This document shows positions 1-8,968 of a stretch of DNA of 64,000 nucleotides, one piece after another (positions within the stretch are counted from its first letter, which is position 1; every line of letters starts with the position of its first letter). Source of the stretch: Amborella trichopoda. Taxonomy: Eukaryota; Streptophyta; Magnoliopsida; Amborellales; Amborellaceae. A program made the position numbers and the translations under genes. Location of the stretch: positions 3,011,702-3,075,701 of the forward strand of contig NW_006499973.1 in the NCBI RefSeq assembly GCF_000471905.2, read 5' to 3'. Under the pieces are notes generated by a model. The model did no database searches, was not told where the DNA came from, and worked only from the letters and a program-made list of their open reading frames with translations.

Positions 1-274
1 GAAGCATACAATTAAGATAAAGTCAAGCACATAATGCACACAAAACAAGAAAGGAAATAAGTGAGCGCTCGACACTAATCGTTCGTAGTGATACGCGCTT
101 CGAGGCGAAACTCGCTCGAAGCACAGTATAGATGAAGGGGTAAGGAACCCCTACGGAGGTAAAGTCAGAACAATTAGACCAGGCACAGTCCGCGCTAAGT
201 CGACGTGCCCCGAGTCGAGGGTGACTCGAATGGGACACAGTTCAGGGGGGGTACAAGCAGCCCTCAATGTATAT
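1..274. other. Unassigned DNA left of the gap
   Basis: I recognise no protein domain, RNA gene or LTR end here. A 71-codon open frame on the minus strand (23-238) has no motif I know and is probably chance. The stretch may be internal sequence of element A, whose body should lie to the left, but nothing in it proves this. Confidence 0.4.
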
Positions 275-294
275 NNNNNNNNNNNNNNNNNNNN
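275..294. other. Assembly gap of 20 N
   Basis: Twenty consecutive N bases. The run may be a placeholder for a gap of unknown size, so the order of the two sides should be treated with care. Confidence 0.98.
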
Positions 295-396
295 AAACTA
301 AGAATGGTGAAAGTGGGGAAAACATGGTTTCAATCGAAATTAACAAACTAAAATAAAATAAATGAGTTAGAAACAACACATGCCTATCTGAATTAG

Positions 397-1050
397 AATA
401 TTGTTTTGGTATTTTTAAAAATTTTATTTTGCTTTGAAAACTTTGTGAACAGTCACAAAAGAGACTCTAGAACAAATATGCAAAGTTTTATAAGAATCTG
501 ACTTAGGCGATGGGGGGTACCAGAGGGCGTGTCACCCTAGATCTAGACGGCACGGCCCGTGTAGCCTAGGCGGCACGCCTTGTGTCGCCTGGGCGGCACG
601 TCTCGTTTCGCTCGGGTGGCATGCCTTGTGTTGCACAAGGCACTGCTAGTGTTGCCAAAAAAATATTTATTTTTATTTTTATTTTTATTTTTTATTGGTA
701 TTCGTGATGAAATAAGATGACTTTAAACTTGAAAGAAGCAAGAAAAAAATATATATTTACGATGAAATAAATTAAAATAGAGTAGAAAGGAAAAAGTAGA
801 TAGAATTGATCTGTACCGAGTAAAATATTTTTTTTGGTATTTTTAAAAATTTTATTTTGCCTCGAAATTTTTTGAGCAGTCAAAAGAGAGTCTCAAGACG
901 CAACCTACAAAATTTCAAAAACATCTAACTTGGACGTTAGGGGGCACCAGAGGGCGTGTCACCCTGGATCTAGGCGGCACGGCCCATGTCATCTGGGCGG
1001 CACGCCTTGTGTCGCCTAGGCAGCACGCCTCATGTCGCACAAGGAAAAAG
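397..1050. repeat. Duplicated unit of about 428 bp with a 24-bp GC-rich minisatellite
   Basis: The sequence from about 397 to 655 is repeated, diverged, from about 821 to 1050. A shared anchor (GGTATTTTTAAAAA) begins at 408 and 836, which gives the 428-base spacing. Each copy ends in several degenerate 24-bp units built on GGCGGCACGCCTTGTG plus TCGCC. The same GGCGGCACG motif also occurs inside the neighbouring LTR (about 1835-1965). The repeat lies downstream of the element A primer-binding site in the minus orientation, so I read it as the 5' leader of A. Confidence 0.75.
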
Positions 1051-1152
1051 GGGTTTCGGAGCACTGAAACTCTGGGTCCTTGTCACAGTCGGGTTTTGGA
1101 CCCTTTTTGGATTGAAAATAGTGAAATTTGGCACTTGGATAAAGCTCGAAAG

Positions 1153-1170
1153 GCCCCATGGTGGGCGCCA
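1153..1170 (-). other. Primer-binding site of element A (tRNA-Lys type)
   Basis: On the minus strand this reads TGGCGCCCACCATGGGGC. It differs at one base from TGGCGCCCACCGTGGGGC, the complement of the 3' end of plant tRNA-Lys with CCA added. It lies directly inside the L2 LTR, so that LTR is a 5' LTR and the body of A extends left. Confidence 0.8.
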
Positions 1171-1177
1171 AACAGTT

Positions 1178-2261
1178 TACGATGCAAAATCCAACAAATC
1201 TAAAAATGAAGATCTCTCCAATCTGACACCTTAAACTTATGAAAATGAAGGAAATGCAGTAGTAAAGAAAGTGGGACAGATCGAATTTAGATCTGAGGCC
1301 AGATCTACCCGGAAGCAAGTAGATCTGCTCTCAGATCTGTGGCAGGGCCAACATGATCCAAAAAACATCAAAATATTATTTTTTAGCAAATTAACCAAAA
1401 CAGAGAAAAATAAAATTAAAGTTGCGAAATAAGAATAAAAAAAAGAAGGAAGAAAGTGATACTGAACCGGGCCAGATGTCCCGAGACGCTTGAGCCCTTT
1501 GGGGTCTGCCCGTATCAGAATCGATCCTCTTTTATCTCTTTGATCCGGATATTAGCCAGCCAATCCCTTCAGTATAGGGTGGTTGTGCCCTATAGATGGT
1601 TCTAGGCTCTCTCAAGTTTTGGGGTTAAATATCTAGGAGGCTAACTCTAGAGTTTCTCATCTCTCTGAAGCTTTAGGGTTTCCAGCTCTATCTCTCTAGG
1701 TTTTCTCCAATCATATTCTCCATCCCCCCCAAATGAGCACTAAAAGAGGCCTTATAGGGGTCAAAGCTTGTTGGGAAGGATATACACGCATAACAAACCA
1801 ATCCCTCGGTCAAAGATGCCCATTTTGAGGGTCACGGATTTGGGCGGCACGGGGTCTACCACGCAAGTAAATTGAAAAAGTCAAAAATTGATTGGGGCTG
1901 GTCGGAACTGGGTAGCACGGGTAGTGTCGCCTAGGCGGAACACCCCATGTCACACACATGAATTTTGGTTAAAATTGATATTTTTCACTTCTAGTGTGTT
2001 TCTTAGCCTCTTGTGAAGCTCTCAGAGAAAATTTGGTTCAAAACAGATTTGTTTACTCTTTTTAATGATTTTTTGGGTAAAACAAGGCATTTTCAGAAAT
2101 TTGAGTCAAAACAATGCATCGGCAGGGTTCTGGGTAGGCCAACTGGTTTCAGATCACAAGGTAGGCTATGTGAACTATGGATTTGGGTTTACTAGGTTAA
2201 GTGTGGTCCTAAGGGTTCAAGAAACAATGTAATTTTCCATATTTAAATTGGGGTGTCTACA
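1178..2261 (-). repeat. Element A 5' LTR (family L2), about 1.08 kb
   Basis: Read on the minus strand the LTR begins TGTAGACACCCC at 2261, a common start for plant Gypsy LTRs. It ends near 1178 in GCATCGTA, where a second copy at 27696 has GCATCGCA; the usual terminal CA is thus mutated here. The primer-binding site follows. The start at 2261 interrupts the integrase reading frame of element B just after the Ile-Ile-Ser that should precede Asp-Asn, so this is a real insertion point. The other flank is outside the window, so the target duplication cannot be checked. About 640 bases align with the fragment at 27696-28335. Confidence 0.8.
1752..1757 (-). promoter_or_regulatory. TATA-like box in the L2 LTR
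   Basis: The minus strand reads CCCCTATAAGG here. The L2 fragment near 28234 keeps CTATAAG at the matching place. This is the best candidate for the core promoter of element A. Confidence 0.5.
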
Positions 2262-2880
2262 CTGATATGATCTGGTTAGGCACACGAAATCGGTAAATGA
2301 TGTGATGTCATACGAAGTTGGCCACTGATCCCTCGGGGACATGTTTGAGAGGGATAGCCTCGTCCCATTTGGAGAAGTAATTCGTAGCAGCTAAGATGAA
2401 GGTATGGCCCAATGTTAAGGGAGGGTCAATAGGTTCGACAATATCCATACCCCATTGTGAGAAGGGCCATGATATCACTATAGGATGGAGAGGCTCTGGT
2501 GGCTGGTTAATGAGGTTCGAATATATCGGACACACTTGGCACGTTTGGCGTAGGTCAATGAATCTGTGACCATCGATGGCCAGTAATACCCTAACTTGTG
2601 TATCCATTAGTAGAGCTTAAGACCGAACTGATGAAGGCCACAGATCCCAGCATGCACTTCTGCCAGTACTTTCTTCGCCCCTCTTGTGTCAACGCATTGA
2701 AGGAGGATGCCGTCGAAGGATCGTCGAAGGAGAGCATCCCTGTCAAAAAGAGTGTATATGGTGGACATTCTTCGTATACTTTTGCGCTCAATGCGATCGT
2801 CTGGTGGCCGACAATGTTTAATAAAGTTGATTATGGGTTCCCTCCGATCCTCAACTTGTTCGATCTCGACGCATATTAGA
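2262..2880 (-). pseudogene. Element B integrase fragment
   Basis: This is the N-terminal half of a Tat-type integrase, the enzyme that joins element cDNA to the chromosome. Visible are the HHCC-finger region (GICGLHQF), a stop and frame change near 2600, then CQVCP, WPFSQWGMDIV with the first catalytic Asp, and an ATNYFSKWDEA stretch (usual form ATDYFSKWAEA). The frame ends at 2262 where the L2 LTR of A was inserted, before the second catalytic Asp and the Glu. It is the downstream part of the same pol as the RT and RNase H pieces at 2898-4213. Confidence 0.85.
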
Positions 2881-2897
2881 TCAAAGATCTCACCTTC

Positions 2898-3240
2898 CTA
2901 TTTCTCGAACTTATCGCCTTGGACATGTTTCACCTTCTTTTCAGCTTCGAAAGCATCTTTGACAGTGAGGAGTGCCCCGAATGGGTAAGGAGGGCATTCT
3001 GGAGAAAGAATCCTTTCATCGTCCCCATCTAACTCTTTAACCAGCTTGATGTGTCTCCACTCAGCCTCATTGTGCGAGTCGGCCTTTGCAAGGGAGAAGG
3101 ACAAGGGAATGATGCCATCTTGAGGGATCAAAAACACTACGCTAGCACCACCTCGTTCAGACTGAAAGGCACCATCAAAGTACATCTTCCAATCATAAAC
3201 TAGCCCAGTGCAAAACACTTCTTCATCGGGGAGGTCGATT
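2898..3240 (-). pseudogene. Element B archaeal-type RNase H (aRNH) fragment
   Basis: A frame of 106 codons holds WKMYFDGAFQSERGGASVVF and later SHNEAEW. This is the start of the second RNase H typical of Tat elements. The first catalytic Asp (YFDGA) is intact, unlike in C and G. After NEAEW the protein jumps to a stretch (LDGDDERILSPECPPYPFGALL) that in G lies just before the integrase. The middle of the domain has therefore been deleted. Confidence 0.85.
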
Positions 3241-4213
3241 AATAGGGGAGATTATGCCGTAAGGGGTATGCTTTCAAGAAATCAGTTAGGGCTTGGCCCT
3301 TGATGACTTTTTGTGGCACATACCTGATGTTGAATTCCATTAGTACTAGCACCCACTTAGCCAAGTGCCCTGACAGACAAGGGTGCGTCATGAGGAACTT
3401 GAAAGGGTCAGCTCTTGTGATAACCTACACTTCATGACCAAGCAGATAATGGTGAAGCTTTTGGACCGCGAAGATCAATGCCAGGCACATCTTCTCGATT
3501 GGTGGGTAATTCTTTTCAGCCCTTTGCATACTGCAATTGAGTTAGTTGAAAGTGGCTTCTTCCCCCTCCTCATTATTCTGTGATAAGAGCGCATCGAGAG
3601 ACTCATTGAGGGCGGTCACATACAGAATTAGGGGCCTTCCTAACATGGGCATGGAGAGTACCTAGGGTAGTAGAAAATATTCTTTGATATCATCCAAGGC
3701 AGCCTGACATGCATCATCCCATATGAAAAGAGAGTCTTTCTTCAACAGGTGTGTAAAAGGCTTACAATGACTTGAGAGATTGTAAATGAATCTTCGAATA
3801 TAAACAAGTTGTCCCTGAAGTGACCGGAGTTCTCGAAGTGTCGTTGCAGGTGGAATTCCTCTAATTGCCTTGATCTTGACAAGCTCAATCTCAAATCCTC
3901 AATACCTGACAATGAACCCTACGAATTTCCCTGAACGTACACTAAAGGTGCATTTCAAGGTGTTCATCTTGTGCTAATGTTGGCAGAGCTGCTTGAACAC
4001 CTGCTGAAGGTCCTGCACGTGAACATCCTTCTTTTTGGATTTTACCACCAAATCATCTATGTAACACTCCACCTCCTTGTGCAACATATCATTGAAAATG
4101 GCGGTCATTGCTGGCTGATACGTAGCGCTTGCATTATTTAATCCTAAGAGCATCACTGTGTAACAAAAGACCCCTTTGGGAGTTAGGAAGGTGGTGGCCT
4201 CTTCATGACTCAC
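3241..4213 (-). pseudogene. Element B reverse transcriptase C-terminal part and RNase H
   Basis: The fragment opens inside the RT at EEATTFLTPKGVFCYTV, runs through the catalytic CYIDDLVVKSK, then KCTFSVRSGKFVGFIVRY and the RNase H connection (LRELRSLQGQLVYIRRF). It ends in the HLAKW..LMEF stretch of the RNase H tail. Several stops and frame changes are present. The part upstream of motif A is missing: at 4213 it meets the 3' region of element C with no LTR between them. A deletion that removed the 3' LTR of C and the 5' half of B explains this most simply. Confidence 0.8.
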
Positions 4214-5342
4214 CGGGTCAGTGGAAGAGAGGAATGAGAAGCTGCAGTGGGCTCACCGGGAACTCAGTGGAATTCTAGCGAGTTTTTTGGCAAACTGCTG
4301 AAGAGGGGAAGTAGAGCGAAGGGGAATTTTTCTAGGGATTCCAGTGCCTTTTGATATATTCCCGACTATTGGAAAGGGGAAAGAACAAGGTCAGATGGGG
4401 ATTCTCGTCGGATAGAGAAGTGTTTCCAATAGGGAGAGGAAGCGCCGGTAGAGGAAAGAACAGGGTCAGGTAGGGATTTTCGACAAACTGAGGAGCGTTT
4501 CTAGTGAAACCTGAAGGGTTGCGAGGGAGGCCAAAGGTCGTGAGAAGGTGGACCTTCGGCTAGGGGCGACTGTTGGGGGAACCAAAGAGGCATGGGAGTC
4601 AATGCCCCCCAGAAATTGGGAACAGTGGGAATCGGGGCACTTCAAGGGCATGCACGACATTAAGTCAAATGCGACGCTGCTTTCACGCGTCCCTAGGCCA
4701 CACACGGTGATAGCCACACTGGGGGGGCATGCTACTCACGGCGATGGTCTCGTGCGGTGTTGGCCTGCCCATGGTGACGGTAGAACGTGACATTGTGTTA
4801 CGCACAACGATGGTTGCGCATGGTGTTGAGTTGCTCGTGGGGATGACCACAGACGATGATGTCTTGCGAGGGTCAAGAGTGATGGAAAATGAGGAGGCCC
4901 TGCCACTGCGCTCTGTTGGAAGCCAAGTCCTCCAGCACAACCATGAAGTCCTTGTTATTTTTGAAGGAAGGGAATCCATCATGGGCCGACTCCTTTGATG
5001 CTAGCCATGCCCTGTCAGATGAATTGAAGCTAACTCGGAAATGGTTGGCTTCTTGTTTTTGGCCTGTAACCATCCTCTTTGGGTGGTTTTTCTTCTTGAT
5101 CATGAGGAGAGCATTTATTTCGTGGGTTTGCTTCTTCTTCATGAGGAAAGCACTTCTTTTTGTTCTGTAACTTTCCTCTTATCCTCATATGCAAGAGCTT
5201 TGTAACTTCCCTAAGAATTTTTTATTGTAGCTTGTACCATTTTCTAATGAAATAAAAGAAATGAACTTCCTTTGAGTTCGCTCAATGTTTCTCATATTTA
5301 TTTCTTTCTTTTTTACTGCACGCACTGCATTTTAGGGATATG
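4214..5342 (-). other. Element C 3' untranslated region
   Basis: It is homologous to the first part of the G 3' region (about 43775-44500), including a GGATAAGAGG..GTTAC motif and the block near 4900-5000. It contains a 75-bp duplication, with AAGAACA beginning at 4381 and 4456. The open frames of 80-99 codons on both strands here are unlike each other's counterparts in G, so I do not call them genes. The region stops at 4213, where element B begins. Confidence 0.7.
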
Positions 5343-6480
5343 TCAGGGATAATACTTCTTTAAGTACCTCTCATTGATTGGGGGCATCGCTTCTTCTTCA
5401 TTAGAGTTCGCCAGTATATAGGCCCCAATTGGTGTGGCTTTCTTGATTATGAATGGACCTTCCAACTTAGGTTTGAACTTTCCTGGGAGGCACCCATGCA
5501 TGACAATCAGTCTCTTGACTGCTAGAACTAGATCCCCACGAGCGAATGAGCGAACCTTAACAAACTTGTCAAAGGCTCACTTCATTCTTCCTTGATTGAG
5601 CTCGAGGTTTTTCTGAGCCTCCAGCCTCTTTTTGTCAAGGGCATCCAACTCTAGGCAACAGAGCTTGACCCTCTCATCTTCAGTCAGCCCCTGATGTAGA
5701 GTGACACGGAATGAGGGTATTTGAAACTCAAGAGGTAAGACTGCCTCTCCTTCATAAACCAGGGACCAAGGGGTTGAATTCGTAGCATTGCGAGTGGTCG
5801 TATGATAGGTCCACAGAGCTTCAGGTAGCTTCTCGTGCCAATTCTTCTTTGCCTTCGAAACTAACTTCTGGAGTACCTTGCACACGGTCTTGTTGAACGC
5901 CTTAGCTAAGCCATTGGCATGAGGGTAGTACATAGTTGAGTACTTCCACTCAAAACCGAACTGGTTGACAAGACAATTAACGTGATGCCTTTTGAACTGA
6001 GGGCCATTATCAGAGATTATTCGGTCTGAATCTGAACTGGTATATAATGTAGTGACGCACCACAATGATCCCTGGAACCTGGCTGAGAGGGATCGCTTCA
6101 ACCCACTTGGAAAAGTAGTCTGTCGCTGCTAGAATGAAGGCATTACCCAACGTAGAAGTAGTATCCATGAGTTCTACAATATCCATACCCCACTGGGAAA
6201 AGGGCCATGATGTCACAGTAGGATGGAGAGGCTCTAGAGGCTGATGAATGAGGCTTGAGTGAATTTGGCACAACTAGAACCTAAGTGCACTTCCTCAAGC
6301 ACTTTGCTTACTTCTTACGTATCAACGCATCTGAGGAGAATCCCTTCAAATGATCGACGAAAGAGAATATCCCCATCAAGAAGGGGCTATTTGGTGGACA
6401 TCCACCATATACCGTTGCATTCTGCCCGATCATTAGGTAGTTGTCCATGCTTTATGAAATTCATGATAGGCTCCCTCCAA
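5343..6480 (-). pseudogene. Element C integrase
   Basis: Two frames joined by a frameshift near 6060 cover most of the integrase. The upstream frame has CQIHSSLIHQP, WPFSQWGMDIVE and ATDYFSKWVEAIPL. The downstream frame has DRIISDNGPQF, the region that should hold the catalytic Glu, and the tail ending RYLKKYYP at the stop (5343-5345). The third catalytic residue is changed: NGLAKAFNK stands where G has NGLVEAFNK, so Glu has become Lys. The HHCC finger is damaged by stops. The product would be inactive even if the frame were whole. Confidence 0.9.
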
Positions 6481-7340
6481 TAATTCACCTGTTCAACCTC
6501 TTCACACATTGATTTGAAGAATTCAGGCTCCTACTTCTTGCCCTTGGATTCTTTACTTTGTGACATTTCTTTACTTTGTGACATTTCCTGCTCTGCCTTA
6601 ATGACATCCTTGGTTACGAGGAGCACTCCGAATGGATAAGGTGGGCATTTAGGGAAGACATCCCTCTCATCGTCAGCATCAACTTCGGTTCTCAAGTGAA
6701 CATGTCTCAATTGTGTTACCCAGACTGGCGTGGGTCCTGATGAAGAGAGTTGAATGGTGGCACAGAGCTTTGAGAGCGCATCAGCCTGCGAGTTAGCCTT
6801 CTAGGGATATGACTCAAGGAGAAGTCATCGAACTGGGTCATATAAGATTTTACCGTGTCATGATAAGGCTTGAGAGTATCCTTTCTCACGTCATAAATCC
6901 CTTAAAGCTGTCGGATGACCAGCTCACAGTCGTCGAAGATGTTGAGCTTCTCTAGGTCTAGCTCCTAGGTGATCTCCAGTCTGATTATGAGGCTTGATAC
7001 TCAGCTTCATTATGAGAAAATGCCTCCACAAGTGAGAAGGATAGAGGAATCATTCCACCATGGGGAGTCAGGAATACAACTGCAGCACCCCCTCTATCAG
7101 ACTGAAATGCTCCGTTGAAGTACAATTCCCACGACTGAGATAGTACTGTATAGAAAACTTCTTCATCTGGGAGGTCGCTCGACAGAGGAGATTCTGAAGG
7201 GACTGGGTGAGCCGCAAGGAAGTCTGCTAAGGCTTGACCCTTGACTGCCTTCTGTGGTACATACGTGATGTCGAACTCCATCAGCAATAATGCCCACTTG
7301 GCCAAGCGTCCTGACAAGCATGGCCGGTTCATGAGGAACT
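6481..7340 (-). pseudogene. Element C RNase H tail and aRNH
   Basis: The frame at 6985-7332 holds the RNase H tail (LAKWALLLMEFDITYVPQK, ALADFLAAHP) and the start of aRNH (WELYFNGAFQSDRGGAAVVF, SHNEAEYQ). In the aRNH the first catalytic Asp of the YFDGA motif is Asn. The rest of aRNH, to about 6700, is recognisable only through many stops. The stretch 6481-6700 corresponds to the aRNH-integrase linker (PYSFGAL-like). Confidence 0.8.
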
Positions 7341-8467
7341 TGACGGGGTTCGCCTTGGAGATTTACTTGACCTCGTGATCAAGCAAGTAATGACAGAGCT
7401 TCTGTATTGCAAAGATCAAGGCTAGGCACATCTTTTCAATGGGAGGGTAATTATTCATGGCTCCCTACATCCTACAGCTGAGATAATAGAGCATTGTGTC
7501 TTTCCCTCCATCATTGTTCTACTGGCATTGAGAGTACTGCAGTTGAGATAATAGGGCGGTCAAGTATAGGATGAGAGACCTTCCCAACACTGGCATTGAG
7601 AGTACTGGTGGAGGGAGTATCCTTCTTTAGGAGGTGTGAAAAGGGCATGCATCGTCCTGAAAGGTTTGAGACGAACCTCCAAATGTAAGCTAGTTGTCCT
7701 TGGATAGACCGTAGTTCATGCAAGGTTATAGGTGGTGGCATGTCTTGGATTGCCTTGATCTTGACTGGCTTGATCTCCAGCCCACGGTACCTCACAATGA
7801 ACCTTAAGAATTTTCCTGAGCGTACGCCAAAGGCACATTTCAAGGGGTTCATCTTGAGTTGGTGACACCACAATCATTCAAATACCTTTTTAGGGTCTTG
7901 TATGTGAGAGTCTTTTATTTCAGATTTCACCACCAAATCATCTACATAGCACTCAACTTCCTTGTGGATCATGTCCTTGAAGATGGTCATCATGGCTCAG
8001 TGGTAGGTGGCTTCGGCGTTCTTTAACCTAAAAGGCATCAAAGTGTAGCAAACGACACCTTTCGGGGTCAAGAATGCAGTGGCCTCTTCATCCTCTGGTG
8101 CCATTTTGATCTGATTATAACCGTAGTACCCATCCATGAAAGAGAAGATCTGATATTGAGACGTAGAGTCAATAAGCATCTCGGTGAACGGAAGGGAGAA
8201 GTCGTCTCTGGGGTAAGCGGTATTCAAGTCGCGGAAATCAATACAGACTCTGATTTGACCATTCTTCTTCTTGATTGGTACGACATTCACCAGCCATCTT
8301 GGGTATTTGACTTCACATATGAATCCAGCTTGCCTGAGCTTGTTCACCTCAGCATCGATCTGCATCTCGAGGTAGGGTCTAAACCTTCTTGATTTCTGCT
8401 TTATGGGTTTGATGATGGGATCAATATCAGGATGATGGACAACAATTTGAGGGTTTAGACCGGACAT
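7341..8467 (-). pseudogene. Element C reverse transcriptase
   Basis: This is the best preserved RT in the window. In order: SRRFRPYLEM, VKYPRWLVNVVPIKKKNG, IRVCIDFRDLNTAYP, motif A FSFMDGYYGYNQIKM with its catalytic Asp, FLTPKGVVCYTLMPF, a stop, then CYVDDLVVKS with the two catalytic Asp. KCAFGVRSGKFLRFIVRY and ELRSIQGQLAYIWRF follow. The link to RNase H lost about 20 codons near 7618. An 18-base sequence occurs twice there (7521-7538 and 7589-7606), which looks like filler copied during break repair. Confidence 0.88.
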
Positions 8468-8968
8468 CTCATGATAATACTAGGTGAAGACGTCCCGATT
8501 TTCTCAGAGGAGGGAGATATAACTTTCTTTCTCCTCTACGGACATTTTTGCTGAGATGAATGTTGACCTCACGGCCTCATCCCCTAACTGTATCTCTTTA
8601 AGCTCGTCAGTTGTGGCCTAACCACCTTCTTCCCACTCTTCTGGAGTTTCCTGAAATTCCTCATCGGGATTCGCCAGGATTTTCATTGACCTCGAGTGTA
8701 GAAACCCATGATCTTGACATCTCAACCTCTAGGAGGGGCCCAGTGTGGGAGATGACTCCCGGTCTCTGGCTGGTCCAAGCACTTCAAACAGGGAGTCCCT
8801 GACCTCGTTACTGTGATCACTTAGTGCTTTCGTCGAGCTGGGTGACGTTTCATGAACTTGAATCATGTGGCAGGCCTCATGGGAATAGGATCTCAAAGAT
8901 GACTTAGATTTGGCTTGGGCTGCTAGGGCGTTAGCGAGGGTCAAGAATCCAGCCGCTTGAGCCAGCAT
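8468..8968 (-). other. Element C gag to RT linker without protease
   Basis: The minus strand reads from the gag tail HEACHMIQVHE, through about 70 residues with no recognisable domain, to EEFQETPEEWEEGG and the acidic lead-in of RT. G has the same two flanking blocks (CHMIQVSE and EAPEEWEEGG), also with no protease between. In F the block after CHMVK continues for more than 1.8 kb with the protease and a G-patch-like part. The protease-less form is therefore shared by C and G rather than private damage. Confidence 0.75.

Larger units (their letters stand above)
2262..4213 (-). mobile_element. Element B: Tat-lineage pol fragment
   Basis: The order RT, RNase H, aRNH, integrase on the minus strand is diagnostic for the Tat lineage of Ty3/Gypsy. 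Both ends are cut: the left by the insertion of element A, the right by a junction with the 3' region of element C. No LTR of its own is in the window. Confidence 0.8.
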
